Positions 9,675-20,880 of a stretch of 64,000 nt of DNA are shown piece after piece. Source of the DNA: Annona cherimola (lineage: Eukaryota; Streptophyta; Magnoliopsida; Magnoliales; Annonaceae); NCBI GenBank assembly GCA_030490835.1, contig CM059973.1:50472008-50536007 (forward strand). Direction: 5' to 3'. How positions within the stretch are numbered: the first letter of the stretch is position 1; every line of letters begins with the position of its first letter. The position numbers and the translations under genes are program-made. Under the pieces are notes generated by a model. That model did not search any database and was not told where the DNA came from. It saw only the letters and a list, made by a program, of their open reading frames with translations.

Positions 9675-11456
9675 TGTTGGTCCCGAGTTGATGGCTAAAC
9701 CCAAGAGGGGAGGGGTGAATTGGGTTCTTTAAAATTTCTTTGGTAAACGCAAAGATCTTAACCCCTTGAAAAAATTAATCCCCTTTTCAAGCGAATGGAG
9801 AGCAAATAAGATAAAGCAGTAATAATAAGTAGAACACAAGATTTATAGTGGTTCGGGCAAACCTTCCCTACTCCACTCTTCCAAGCTCACACTCCGTTGT
9901 GACTTGGGTTCCACTATGTATTCCAAGAATACACTTAGAGTCACCGCTCTCTTCTAGATTCAAAGCTCTAGGGGGCATACACAACTAGAGCCACTTGCTC
10001 TCTTCTAGATTCAAAGCTCTAGGGGGCATATACAACTAGAGCCACTTGCTCTCTTCTAGATTCAAAGCTCTAGGGGGCATATACAACTAGAGCCACTTGC
10101 TCTCTTCTAGATTCAAAGCTCTAGGGGGCATATACAACTACTTGCACAAGTAGGTGATGAGTCTCACTCCAATCACACCCTACTTTGCATACACTTGATC
10201 TTAGCTACCCAAGCTAAATCAAGGTTTATACAACCAAATAAAGAAATGAATAAAAACTACACTTTACAGATTTGTGTAGGCAGTTTTGAGCTCGAGGAAG
10301 AAATCAAAAGTAGCTTGTATGATGATTGTTGAAGCAACTTGCAGTTTGAAGCTCTTTCTTCCTTTGAAACACTCAAGTATGAAGAAAAGGTATTTGAAAA
10401 TCTTTCTTGCACTTCTTTTCTCTCTTTGATCTTTAGAGTAGTGTCTCTTGTTTTTTTTTCTCACGTTCATTTGAATGTCCTTTTATAGATAGAGGAAAAT
10501 ATGAACGTTGTAGAAGTGGTTGGCGTGCAATAAATGAACTCCAACGTTCGAAAATTTGACCGTTATTTTCCAAGTCTAAGATGAAGTCGACTTGGCCTGC
10601 GACTTGGCTTCCAAGTCGCACATGGAGTCGACTTGGCCTGCGACTTGGGTTCTTCAGAAACTCAAGTCTGAGACTTGGGTCGACTTGGCTTTCAGACTTC
10701 AACTCAAGTCGATCCTGAAGTCGACTTGGGTTGCGACTTGGCTTGGTCTATTGCAGAAACGCCTTGATCTTCTTGAAATGTCTTGAATCTTGCAAATCAT
10801 TTGAAAGCTTTGAGTTCTTGCTTTGCTTTTGGACTCACTTGGTCATCATGTCTTGAATTTTACTCCATTTGGAAACTAGCTTGAAGATTTACTTTGAGCT
10901 TGATAGACTTGATTTGAATGTAGAACATGATTCTTAACTTTGAAATTGACTCATTTGTTTTTCATCTTGATTCCTTGGACTTGAATGATAAATCCTCTTG
11001 AATATCTTTAAAACTGTATCTTTGAAAGTTTGAACATCTCAAGTCGTGGATGGAGTCGACCTGGCCTGCGACTTCACCCAAGTCGCACCTGGAGTCGACT
11101 TCGTTTGCGACTTCGTTATGTTCGTTTCCACTTTTCAGCTCTGGATACTCCAAGTCGATGCTGGAGTCGACTTCGTCTGCGACTTGACTTCCCAAGTCGC
11201 AAGTGGAGTCGACTTGACCTGCGACTTCACCTGTTGCCTTTTGGGATTCATTCTCAAGTCGATATTTGAGTCGACTTCGGGATCGACTTCACCCAAGTCG
11301 AAGTCCAAGTCGACTTGGAGATCGACTTGACTTCTTTGCTTTCCTTAAACATTTGTCAAACATGTTAGTACTCCTTATATACTCAAATAAGTCCTTGTTA
11401 ATCATCAAAACTCAGGCTTTGGTCAATTTAAATTATTTTGAACATTGTTTCCAACA
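9675..11456 (-). repeat. 5' LTR of the SIRE-type element
   Basis: 1782 bp, the same as 538-2319 in every stretch compared. This is the promoter copy for the element. In element sense the order is GTCGAC arrays (11314-11055 and 10725-10586), TATA box (10487-10479), 51-bp repeats (10142-9939), then the primer site. Confidence 0.95.
10479..10487 (-). promoter_or_regulatory. TATA box of the 5' LTR promoter
   Basis: The minus strand reads TATAAAAGG, about 100 bp downstream of the nearest GTCGAC palindrome. It is the likely core promoter for the gag-pol transcript. No start-site data are available. Confidence 0.6.
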
Positions 11457-11461
11457 ACAGT
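11457..11461. repeat. Target-site duplication ACAGT, right copy
   Basis: Directly follows the CCAACA end of the copia element and matches 533-537. Removing the element restores ...gaaaACAGTattaatt.... Confidence 0.93.
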
Positions 11462-11795
11462 ATTAATTATCTGAGAATTAATTGTTAAAAATAAAATAAA
11501 TAGAAACAAAATGGACTGATATTCAGAAATATTTATTTTTACTCAGCATGCAGAACCATTCAAATTTCAAACAGTGTAAATGGTTATTTCATTTGAACAA
11601 GTATTTCTATAGCTTGAATGCTTGTATTCAAATATTTTTGCAATTCCAAAAAATTATTTCATTTGTTTGTATTTATGTTAGTTGTTGATAACTTATACGC
11701 ATTGGTTAATATTTTGATTTTTGAATTAGTTTGTTACTGCTCTGAAACGGACAATTTCTAATTATTTTTATATATTATAAAAAAGTGATATTTAG

Positions 11796-11933
11796 GTTAT
11801 CAAATCAATATGGATAGTTCAAGTAACATGCCAGACAAAATTAGCGATCCGGAAATCAACAGTGAGCAAATAAAAATTTATTTTTTATTAATCATAAATT
11901 ATTTTTTAAACTTTTTTACAATAGGTTTGTGAT
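11796..11933 (+). pseudogene. Possible hAT transposase ATG exon (short stub)
   Basis: An AT-rich stretch ends in a plausible acceptor (gatatttag/gttatc), followed by ATG at 11810 and about 18 polar codons (MDSSSNMPDKISDPEIN). Then comes a possible donor (gtgagc), or AT-rich codons up to a TGA at 11931-11933. Nothing recognisable as a transposase core follows before the element end about 200 bp away, so if this is hAT the body is deleted. The assignment rests on context (GC-rich leader, intron, end repeats), not on a domain. Confidence 0.28.
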
Positions 11934-11979
11934 AAAAATTATATATAGGATGAGTAACAAAAATATATTAATAGGAGAA

Positions 11980-12134
11980 TGTCAACCCGAAACTCAACCC
12001 GAGCCCGAATTTCAAAAATAGGGTTAGGGTTGAGGTTTACAAATAGGGTTAGGGTTAGGGTTGAAGTTTTACAAATAGGGTTAGGGTTAGGGTTGAAGTG
12101 AACCCGAGTTTCATGAGCCCGAGTTGCACCCCTA
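11980..12134 (+). mobile_element. Right end of a hAT-like DNA transposon, with subterminal and telomere-like repeats
   Basis: ACCCGAA/ACCCGAG words are followed by three ~36-bp units built on AAATAGGGTTAGGGTT, and the stretch ends in CCCGAGTTGCACCCCTA. Read inwards this gives TAGGGGTGCAACTCGGG, typical of plant Ac-like hAT ends, where short subterminal repeats are also usual. The other end and the 8-bp duplication are outside the window, so this is a probable assignment. The TTAGGGT runs are better read as subterminal repeats than as a relic telomere. Confidence 0.4.
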
Positions 12135-13492
12135 TACACAATCACCTGTCCACCATAAGGGATGTGGTAAACCCCCTGCCAACTTCTTGTAATTAAAGTG
12201 GAAGGCTAAAATTGCATTAAAAAAAGCGAAAGGCTAAAATAATAACAAAATTTAGATAATAAATCAGATAGGTTTTTCTATTAAAAAAGATTCGGCTTTT
12301 CGGTAAAAATTTCAAAATAAAGAATGAAGGAGACGTGTTTCTCTGTAAAAAAAAAGTATAGGTTTTTCTATAAAAAAAATTGAGATGGGTTTTTTGTAAA
12401 ATTTTAAAATAATTATAGTAGATGAGACTCAAGTTTTTCTATTATAGATGAAGTAAAGATAATGAATGAGACTTCGGGTTCTCAGTGAAAAAGGTAAACT
12501 AAGAAAAATATGTTAATTTTTGTACCAAAAAAAAGGCAAAATATTTTCAATATTATCAAAACTGGATATGGATTGCTGCTGGTAAGGCAACCGGTTCCGA
12601 TTTTACCAAATTGGACGCTGGTTGGATCGATTCGATTTGAACGATTCCAAGCTGGTTTTGACACCATTTGTTCAATTTATTTTAAAAGGCAAAAAAAATA
12701 AAGAAAGGTCCGTTTTGTATGATGAAATGAGATTTATTCTCCTCAGCCAAAAACGTAAAATTATTTTTTTTTAAAAAAAATTTACATGGAAAGATAATGA
12801 ATTAGACTTAGGCTTATTACTATACACTTCCAATTTTTTTACATATATTATTATTTTGGATTTTTTCAAATATACTTAAAATATTTGAAAAAATTACAAG
12901 TATATTACTTGGCTTAAAGAGCATTATCGTCATTTTACAGAAAATTATAACGACGTCCTAACAGAAGGGACATGCTTGCAAATTCGTACAAACTTTATGG
13001 ACATATTTGCAATATCAATAAACTTAGAAATACAGATGCAATATTAATCAAACTTTATATGCATATTTGTAAAAATATCTTTTGTAACTAAAAAACCTCA
13101 AGTCCTGTTCATTATCTTTATTTAACTGCTTTTACAATCCGCAAGCCTTATATATATTTTAACGAAAACCCTAAAGTTTTGTTATCTTTATTTAATCTAT
13201 TCTTAAAATATCAAGTCTTCTTCTTTTAAACTTTTCGAAAAAAAGTCTTCTTATGTATATAGAGATATATTTAGGTGTAGCATCACCATCTCACCGTTCA
13301 CGATTGCAGGTGAAAACCCCAGCCATTGACGATCGTTGGTGCGTGAATGCCATGTATTTGCGTGTAGCGAGTGTTAGAATAGAGCTTTTGAGTTTCCCGC
13401 TTTCCAACTCAACCTTCATTTTGTTAGTTGCCTCATCTCCCTCGCGACGTTTTATTCGACCGATGGGGCCGGCTTCTTCTCCTTTTTCCACA
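12135..13492. other. AT-rich intergenic sequence, no gene seen
   Basis: A- and T-runs, short degenerate repeats (for example ggtttttctataaaaaa near 12361) and a GC-richer 120-bp patch near 12550-12670. No coding frame with family resemblance. From about 13253 the base composition becomes more even, resembling the sequence that resumes at 23561 beyond the gypsy insertion. Confidence 0.5.
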
Positions 13493-13497
13493 CTCAA
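13493..13497. repeat. Target-site duplication CTCAA, left copy
   Basis: Directly precedes TGTGGCGCC. The same bases follow the right LTR at 23561-23565. Confidence 0.88.
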
Positions 13498-16010
13498 TGT
13501 GGCGCCCCGAACCGAGGTGCCTAGAAGCCTTACTCCGGGATCGTTTTGATTGGTAAACGTGACTCAGGATTGTTGCCCTAATCACACGGCAGGATTTTTT
13601 TTTTCATCAATACATGGAAAATTCTCATCATTCATCCAATTTGAAATATATTTCACATAACACAGTTATGATCAAAAACTATTGCATAAACATTTTCGTT
13701 GGAATAAAAATATTCCTTTCCATCTCAAAATTATCATCGTTGACTTTACATAAAGTTTACATAAACATCATTTATATCAAAAACTACGTAACACCTGGCA
13801 TGCTGCCTTCATCATCATTTCCTGTCTGTTGTTGAAAAAGCATGGGTGAGTAATAATACTCAGTAAGCGAGCTATACATAATTTTTCAATCATTTTCATG
13901 CATTTCATACAATGCAAATGCAATGCATACATAGCATTCATGACATTCCTTTGGATGCGACGCTAGCTAGGCGCCCATCCCATACATGCTCCCATTTCAG
14001 GGAGGTCGCCGCCGGCCTGGGCCTATTAAGCGACTTGGCAATAGCGAGGGGGACATCCGGTCCGCTTACTACCTCGACTAAGGCCTATTCCTCGTGCACA
14101 TGCTCATTCTCATACACATGCCGGCATGATATTTGCAAATCATAAACAATTTCATAAAAAGCATTTAATAAATAATTTCACAAAATGAACTTCAGTTCAT
14201 GTAAAGCAGTTGTAGGTATGGCCAACCTTAAATAAATTTCATAAAGCAACTTGCAAACAATTTCAAGCATTATGGAAATAATTTGCAAAACATATAACTT
14301 GCTTACCTTCTTAGGAAGTGTCTTCGACCTTCTCTTTTCCTTTTCCTATTCAAGGAAAAAGGATATTTTCATTTCTTCTATTCAAGCTGCTTCTCATGCA
14401 TGCTCTATATTATTTGGGCATTATCTCTCTTATGTGGATATTTTTTTATCCATAGGTTCTTCAAAATTTTCATCCTTATATTTAAATATTAATCTCAAAT
14501 TTTCTTCAAAATCACGCTGTTCACTGTAGCAAATCACTGTTCATCCGAGTTACTGTTCACAGAGACGTGGTTACTGTTCATGGGTTCCAAAAATTGATAT
14601 TTTTTCCAAAAATAAAAAATACCATGACATACCTTATGCCTAGTATATCATAGGACATTTCATACATTTTGAATTTATCATCATTTACTTGGCCAAAAAA
14701 ATCATTTTCTCCATATACTAAAAATCAACATAAATTCACTTAAGCATAATCCTTAATTCCAAAAATCATGAAATTAATATATCATTATTCCAACATCATA
14801 TTTATCATAATCATACATCCCAAATCATCATTTATCAATTTTTGAGCATTATTTTCACATATCATATGCTATCTTCCCAAATACCCTATCTTCGCTCCAA
14901 ATTTTTGATGTTTTGGCATAATTCCATTTAAACATTATATCTATACTTATTTTCTCATTCTTGAGGATTATCTAAGCATTGTTTTTCCTTACTCAACATC
15001 CAAATGAAATTTGGGTAGAAATCACTTACCCGAAGTGGAGATACGCCTCTTTTTCTCGCACTTTCTCTCTCCAACCTTCTATTCTTTAAGGCTAAAACGC
15101 GTGGGGATGGAAAATGAAGTTGCTCAAGTGATTTTTGAGCTTGGAATGGCTGTGAATTCGTCCAAGGCATGCTCCCCTATTTATAGTGCTTCAAATTTCA
15201 TGAATTTGCATTTTACCCCTTCTAGCTCATGGTGTAAAATTGCAAAATGTGTTTTTTTCTAATTTCCAAAGATGTCTTGAGCCAAGAGCAGCCACCCTAG
15301 GCCTGCTCCAGCCCCCTATAGCAGCCCTAATTTTCTACCTATTTTTTTGATTTTTAAAATTAATTAAATTAAGCTAAGTTAATCCTAGCCATTGATCTTT
15401 GATTAGGATAAATTTTGACCATTGATTTTGGTCAAATTTTTAAGCTGCTCCCCCTGCAACATCCCTGCAGCAGCAGCCATTGCATTTAATTTTTAAAATT
15501 TTTATTTATTTACTTTATTTAAAAAGTCAAAAGTAGCTTTTATTAAAAAGTTAGCTACTTTTTGATCTTGTTTTGACGTTTCATCTTGACCTTTGATTTG
15601 TGATTTTCATCACATATTAACCCATTCATCATGTCCATCATGAATTTTTAACCATCCATAAAAATTTCATCGAATTCCGACGCCCGGATTGCAATTTATG
15701 AATTTTTTTCTATTTTTTCACAAAAATCCAGATTTGAATTAAAATATCCAAAAGAATTGCTATTTTGTCTTGTAGTGATTAAATCTCCATTTTGTCTTTT
15801 TGTGATTAAGTTAATCCAAGTAATTAACTCTTAATCACGTGTCTTAGTCCTCAGTTACTATTCACGTTACTATTCACGTCACTATTCACGTTGTATATCC
15901 ATCAATATAATTCATGAATTTTCATTTATTCATAAAATAATTACAAAATTACAAATATCGAAATGACGCGTATACGGTCGAAATGACGCGCATATGGTCG
16001 GGGTTTCATA
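13498..16010 (-). repeat. 3' LTR of the Tekay-type element
   Basis: Plus-strand reading starts TGTGGCGCCCCGAACCGAGG and ends GGGTTTCATA (CA end mutated to TA). It contains CTGTTCA repeats (14512-14583), three TACTATTCACGT-like units (about 15855-15892) and a duplicated ~20-bp word GAAATGACGCG at 15960-16000. Compared with the right LTR it has 15- and 13-bp stretches the right one lacks, and one TTACTATTCACG unit fewer. Confidence 0.93.
13961..14040 (-). repeat. GC-rich conserved island shared by Tekay-like LTRs
   Basis: GCTAGCTAGGCG ... CTCCCATTTCAGGGAGG ... AGCGACTTGG in an AT-rich LTR. Recognisable counterparts lie at 21513-21592, 32471-32553, 42098-42182, 45254-45338 and 63535-63620, although most flanking LTR sequence has diverged. 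Confidence 0.75.
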
Positions 16011-16025
16011 ATTCTCCCCCCTTAC
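16011..16025 (-). other. Polypurine tract of the Tekay-type element
   Basis: The plus strand ATTCTCCCCCCTTAC reads in element sense as GTAAGGGGGGAGAAT, next to the 3' LTR. The same layout is seen at 36412. Confidence 0.85.
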
Positions 16026-16045
16026 AATAGGTTTCGTCCCGAAAC

Positions 16046-16768
16046 CTATCTTTCCTTAAATAATTGAGGATATTTTCTTTCAACTTCCTCTCGTAACTCC
16101 CAAGTAGCTTCGGATTCTGAATATCGATTCCATTGTACCTTTACATATTCGATCTCTCTGTTCCGAAGCTTCTTGATCTTGAAATCCAATATTTTAATTG
16201 GCCTTTCCTCATAGTTTAAATGTTCTTGGATTGGCAAATTATCTGCTATCAACACATGGGTAGGATCGGAAACATATTTCCTTAGCATGGAGATGTGAAA
16301 CACATTGTGGATGGCACTGAGGGCTGGTGGCAGAGCTATTCTATAGGCTAGGTTGCCCATCTTTTCCAAAACTTCAAAGGGCCCGACATATCTTGGGTTT
16401 AATTTTCCCCTCTTTCCAAACCGGGTGACTCCTTTGAATGGTGTTACCTTAACAAATACGTGATCCCCAACTTGGATATTTAAATCCCTTCTTTTGCAAT
16501 TGGTGTAACTCTTTTGCCTGCTCTGAGCTGTGAGTATACACTGGCGAATTACTTGAACTTTTTCTGCCATTCTCTTGAGAGGTCTTGGAGCCAATTTCCT
16601 TTCTCCCACTTCATCCCAGTTTAGAGGAGTTCTACATTTTTGTCCATATAAAGCTTCAAATGGGGCCATTTGAATACTTGCTTGATAACTGTTGTTATAT
16701 GCAAATTCTGCCATAGCCAAATATTCATTCCATGATCCTCCAAATTCTACTGTGCACATTCTCAGCAT
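16046..16768 (-). pseudogene. Tekay-type integrase C-terminus with chromodomain-like tail
   Basis: The last open segment of pol, 240 codons, in the same frame as the upstream parts. It opens inside the integrase core (FGGSWNEYLAMAEFAYNNSYQ), passes the GPFEVLEKMGNLAYRIALPP and HNVFHISMLRKYV region typical of plant gypsy integrases, and ends with about 55 residues (YEERPIKILDF...VKVQWNRYSESEATWELREE...YPQLF) that match the degenerate chromodomain of Tekay/Del chromoviruses. That tail is thought to bind chromatin and bias insertion. Stop TAA at 16046. Intact in itself, but cut off from upstream by the TGA at 16871-16873. Confidence 0.88.
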
Positions 16769-16870
16769 ATCCTCTACTATTTGATTTACCCTTTCTGTCT
16801 GCCCATCAATTTGAGGATGAAATGCTGTGCTGAATTTCAGCTGCGTACCTAAGGTTTGATGTAAACTTTT

Positions 16871-17089
16871 TCAAAATCGAGATGTAAAACTGGAGTCTCG
16901 ATCGGAAACTATTGACTTAGGTACTCCATGCAGTCTCACTATCTCCTTATAATAAATTTTAGCCAGTCGCTCAGCAGTAAAATTTTTCTTGATGGCTAGG
17001 AAATGAGCTACTTTTGATAATCTATCTACTATGACCCATATAGCATCATTTCCATTATGGGTTCTTGGCAACCCTTCAATAAAATCCAT
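16871..17089 (-). pseudogene. Tekay-type integrase core fragment between two stops
   Basis: Carries the first catalytic aspartate in the MDFIEGLP box and the second in [14 protein letters not shown], as expected for a gypsy integrase. It is bounded upstream by TAG (17102-17104), in a place where the family usually has tryptophan after EWK. Downstream it is bounded by TGA (16871-16873), again likely a former TGG. The third catalytic residue, in a GQTERVNQ context, lies in the open stretch 16870-16769. Both stops fit G-to-A changes on this strand, the signature of methylated-C deamination on the other. Confidence 0.85.
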
Positions 17090-17101
17090 AGTAATATCAT
17101 C

Positions 17102-18685
17102 CTATTTCCATTCTGGAATTTCTAGCGACTGTAATTTTCCAGGGGTTCTTTGATGATCAGCCTTAATCCTTTGACATGTTAGGCACTTAGCCACATATTC
17201 AGCAATTTCTCTCTTCATATTATTCCACCAATACATCTTTTTGATATCTTGATACATCTTGGTGCTACCTGGATGCATCGACAATGGAGAGAAATGTGCT
17301 TCTTTCAATATCTGTTCCTTTACTTCCTCTTGATCGGGTATACACAGGCGACTCCTGTATCTGTACATCCCCTGTTCATCTTGTATGTATTCACTGGGAT
17401 TTTTCTTAATCATTTTTTCCACATAATTCTTGAAATCCCCATTTTCTTGTTGAGTCATTTTAATTTGCTCAAATAAATTCGACTGGATTTGTAATTGAGA
17501 CAATCCAACTTGTACCCCAGGTGGGATTACAATTAGCTCTAATTGTCTCAATTCTTGTAGTAGCCCTTCTTCCTTTGTGATGAGATGTGCTAAGCTAACA
17601 TTTCTACTTAGCGCATCGGCTACTATATTGGCTTTGCCTGGATGATATAAAATGTCGAGGTCATAATCCTTTAGTAACTCGAGCCATCTTCTTTGCCTCA
17701 TATTTAACTCCTTTTGAGTGAAAATATATTTGAGGCTCTTATGATCAGTGTAGACCTCACATTTAACTCCATATAAATAATGTCTCCAAATTTTCAGGGC
17801 AAAGACTACTGCTGCCAATTCTAGATCATGGGTCGGATAGTTTACCTCATTTGTCTTGAGTTGTCGGGATGCGTATGATATAACTTTTCCATTTTGCATC
17901 AGTACACATCCTAATCCTTTCTTTGAGGCATCACTATAGATCACAAACCCTTCCTTCTCCGTAGGTAGTGTTAGAATTGTAGCTTTTACTAGTCTTTTCT
18001 TTAATTCCTGAAAGCTATTCTCACATTCCTGTGTCCATTCATACCTAACTCCTTTCCTTGTCAGCTTTGTGAGTGGAGCTGACAATTGTGAGAATCCTTC
18101 CACAAATCTTCTGTAGTAGCCAGCTAATCCTAGGAAACTTCTTATTTCCGTGATATTTGTTGGTTGTGGCCACTTTGTTATTGCCTCAATCTTTTGAGGA
18201 TCTACTTGTACTCCCTTCTCGGATATAATGTGGCCGAGAAAGGCTACCTGTTTCAACCAAAACTCACATTTCTCGAATTTAGCATATAATTTCTCCCTTC
18301 GAAGAATTTCCAACACTATCCTTAAATGTTTCTCATGTTCTTCTTCTGTCTTTGAATAAATCAATATATCATCAATGAATACCACCACAAATTGATCCAA
18401 AAATTCTCGAAAAATTCTGTTCATCATATCCATAAACATAGCTGGAGCATTCGTTAGTCCAAATGGCATGACTAAGAATTCATAATGCCCATATCTTGTT
18501 CTGAATGCTGTTTTATGGATGTCCTTTGGACATATCCTCAACTGGTGGTAACCTGACTGTAAATCAATTTTTGAAAATGTAGAAGCTCCTTTTAACTGAT
18601 CAAAAAGATCATCTATTCTTGGGAGTGGGTACTTATTTTTTACTGTTACTTTGTTCAATTCTCTGTAATCAATACAGAGTCTCAA
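17102..18685 (-). pseudogene. pol: Tekay-type RT, RNase H and integrase zinc domain
   Basis: 527 residues with no internal stop. The RT is at about 1-170, with [24 protein letters not shown] and the catalytic [10 protein letters not shown] box (F103-D106). The RT thumb/connection ([13 protein letters not shown]) follows, then RNase H at about 245-365 with D251 (SDASKKGLG), YTDHKSL and ADALSR. The integrase HHCC zinc region is at about 464-504 (H464, H471, C501, C504). Upstream residues of the same RT domain continue in frame beyond a TGA at 18764-18766, so the segment begins slightly inside RT. Catalytic residues look intact, but the gene cannot give a full polyprotein. Confidence 0.9.
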
Positions 18686-18763
18686 ACTCCCATCCTTTTT
18701 CCTTACAAATAATACTGGAGCTCCCGAAGGTGATGCACTGGGTCTAATAAACCCCTTATCTAA

Positions 18764-19480
18764 TCAATCTTGAATTTGTACTTTCAACTCAGCCAATTCG
18801 GCTGGTGCCATCCTATATGGGGCCTTAGATATTGGGGTCGTTCCTGGAATAATTTCTATCTCCATATCCATCTCTCTTTCTGGTGGTAAATTACATAGCT
18901 CTTTTGGAAAAATATCTGAAAATTCCTTTACCACTGGAATTTGTTCCATAGGTACCCCATATCTTATTGTGTTTATAGAGACCAGATAAGCTGTACATTG
19001 TTGGCGTATCAGCTTAACTGCTTTCATAGCTGATACCATCCTTATTATATTTTCTGGCTGTCTTATTTTACTGATCTCTATTTCATCTTTTGGTGCTTCA
19101 AATTGCACCTTTTTATTTCTACAATCAATTGTTGCACCCCATTGACTTAGCCAATCCATCCCTAATATGACATCAAACTCTGTCATGGGTAATAGGATGA
19201 GATCGGCTTCTAATATTTTTATTCCTATCCTGATAGGACATGCTTTGCAGATTTGATTTATACTTGCCAATCTATATACTGGGGATTCTACATGTATAGT
19301 ACTACTGGTTTCCTCTACCCGAAGTGCGTGTGTGATTGCGAATTGGTATGATATAAATGAATGCGTAGCTCCAGAATCAAATAAAGCTACTGCAGAATTT
19401 CCCAAAATATAAATCATACCTGTAATCACTTTTTCCTCAATCTCTTGTGACTCCGTTCGGGTGAGGGCTTGGACACGCAC
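18764..19480 (-). pseudogene. Tekay-type aspartic protease and start of RT
   Basis: 238 residues in the gag-pol frame. The protease active site DSGATHSFI begins at residue 35, and a flap-like LILLPMTEFDVILGMDWLSQWGA follows at about 134-156. The C-terminal part (LPPEREMDMEIEIIPGT, SKAPYRMAPAELAELK) is the conserved entry to gypsy RT. TGA at 18764-18766 cuts the frame, and coding resumes in the same frame immediately after. Upstream, a TAA at 19529-19531 separates it from gag, in a codon that would be CAA after one C-to-T reversal. It would cleave the gag-pol polyprotein in the particle. Confidence 0.88.
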
Positions 19481-19528
19481 TGGGTTGGCAGCAGTACTTG
19501 GTCGATTAGCGATGGCGGGGACTTTTTG

Positions 19529-20761
19529 TTAGGCCGGCCTCCCTCGAGCTTGTGCTCCTTGTGGCTTATTCGGACAATTGGGCGAAATGTGTTCGACTTG
19601 ACCACAGTTGAAGCACTTTATTATCTTGGCTTCATCGGTCCCGCAGTCCCGGGCCACATGACCCGCTTGGCCACATTTGTAGCATTTCCCCGTTCCTTGT
19701 AAACATTCGCCTGAATGGCGTTTGTGGCAAGTTCTGCAAGTCAGGGTGCTCTGTGTCTTGTCGCCGATCTTCTTTCTCTCGGCGATTCCCCTTTTTCCTT
19801 TATTAGCCTCACCTTCCTTAGAGGCTGAAAAGAATTGTTTTTGAGCTTGCCTAAGCTCCTGAGTCCTCATAGACTCCATCTCCAATGCCCTAGCCCTCTC
19901 AATGCTAGAGGCATAGTCCTTTATTAATAATGGGGCTAACCCCTCTCTTAACTGGGGTCTCAATCCCCTCTGGAACCTTTGTGCCTTATTTTCCGGCACA
20001 TTGGCGATCCATGGAACATATCTTACCAAGGCATTGAATTTTGTAGCATATTCTGTGACTGTCATCCTGCCTTGGTAAAGCTTTTCGAATTCTATCACCC
20101 TCTGGCTCTGTAGCCCTACAGGGAGATATTCTTTATTGAATTCCTCCAAAAACTCATGCCACGAAACTTGCTCTGGATGTGGCATAGTGACCATTAGCGT
20201 TTCCCACCATTCATAAGCATCTTTTATCAGCAGGTGGCTAGCGCATAGCACTTTTTGCTGATCATTGCAGGGCGATATTCTAAATAATTTCTTAATTTCC
20301 GTAATCCATTGCTCTGCAATGAGGGGGTCCGGTTCCCCTGCAAACTTGGGCGGTCTCTGGGCAAGAAAGGCATTGATAGCCTTTCTGTCGGCCTCAAGGA
20401 GACTATCCTCCACTCCCCTTGACGTGTCGGGATTGGCTGAGGGCCCTGGTCTTTCCCCATCTCCTCTTGATGGTGGGGCTTGCTGGTTCCTCATTTCTTG
20501 CAATAACCCAGCAGCCTGGGCTATCCATTGCTGCATAGCTTTTTCGATAGCCGCAACAATTTTTTCTTTTATATTGACCTCCGCTTGAGGTCTAGGGCTT
20601 TCCTCTCGCCGTGGGCGGGTCCTAGAGGATTGCTTCTCAGATTCTGCCCTACTAGTCCTTTTACTGGCTTCGCCCCTTGCCTGATAGACTAATTCTTCCA
20701 TCGGGGCCTTTCCTTTGTTGGCCCTTGCTTTAGCTCTAGTGAGCGGCATTTTCAACTTCAT
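19529..20761 (-). CDS. gag: Tekay-type gag
   Basis: 410 residues. A basic N-terminus (about 1-60) precedes the retrotransposon gag domain (about 140-295) with WITEIKKLF, DAYEWWETL, F..EFNKEYLP, EFEKLYQG.MTV.EY and RGLRP..R. Three cysteine motifs follow: an atypical CRTCHKRHSGEC (342-353) and two CCHC knuckles, CYKCGQAGHVARDC (360-373) and CFNCGQVEHISPNC (383-396). It packages element RNA. The start is chosen at the first ATG after the 84-bp repeats; MPLTRAK four codons in is an alternative. The family normally makes gag-pol as one chain, so the TAA at the end is probably a mutation (CAA to TAA) and not a native stop. Confidence 0.88.
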   Translation of the reverse strand: MKLKMPLTRAKARANKGKAPMEELVYQARGEASKRTSRAESEKQSSRTRPRREESPRPQAEVNIKEKIVAAIEKAMQQWIAQAAGLLQEMRNQQAPPSRGDGERPGPSANPDTSRGVEDSLLEADRKAINAFLAQRPPKFAGEPDPLIAEQWITEIKKLFRISPCNDQQKVLCASHLLIKDAYEWWETLMVTMPHPEQVSWHEFLEEFNKEYLPVGLQSQRVIEFEKLYQGRMTVTEYATKFNALVRYVPWIANVPENKAQRFQRGLRPQLREGLAPLLIKDYASSIERARALEMESMRTQELRQAQKQFFSASKEGEANKGKRGIAERKKIGDKTQSTLTCRTCHKRHSGECLQGTGKCYKCGQAGHVARDCGTDEAKIIKCFNCGQVEHISPNCPNKPQGAQARGRPA

Positions 20762-20880
20762 GAAACATTTATTAGTATAACATCAATATTCATTACTAAT
20801 AAATAAATCAGTCATAATCATAATTTCATGTATTCTAGCTTAGTCATTTCTTTCCTTTTCTGCCTATTTACTAATTCATG

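Larger units (their letters stand above)
538..11456 (-). mobile_element. Full-length Ty1/copia retrotransposon, SIRE (Maximus) type
   Basis: A 10,919-bp element with 1782-bp LTRs (TGTTGG...CCAACA), a 5-bp target duplication ACAGT, an initiator-Met-tRNA primer site and a polypurine tract, all reading on the minus strand. Gene order is gag, protease, integrase, RT, RNase H, which is the copia order, followed by an extra third gene between pol and the 3' LTR. That position, and the gag and pol sequence style, fit the SIRE lineage from memory of the family. LTRs compared line by line show no difference, so the insertion is recent. Coding lesions: in-frame TAA at 8370-8372, two offsetting single-base shifts near 7850 and 7670, and one shift near 3560 in the third gene. 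Confidence 0.93.

Noticed and set aside
12017..12095. Interstitial telomere or chromosome-fusion scar
   Set aside because: Only short imperfect TTAGGGT runs inside ~36-bp units, next to a hAT-type end; subterminal repeats explain them better.
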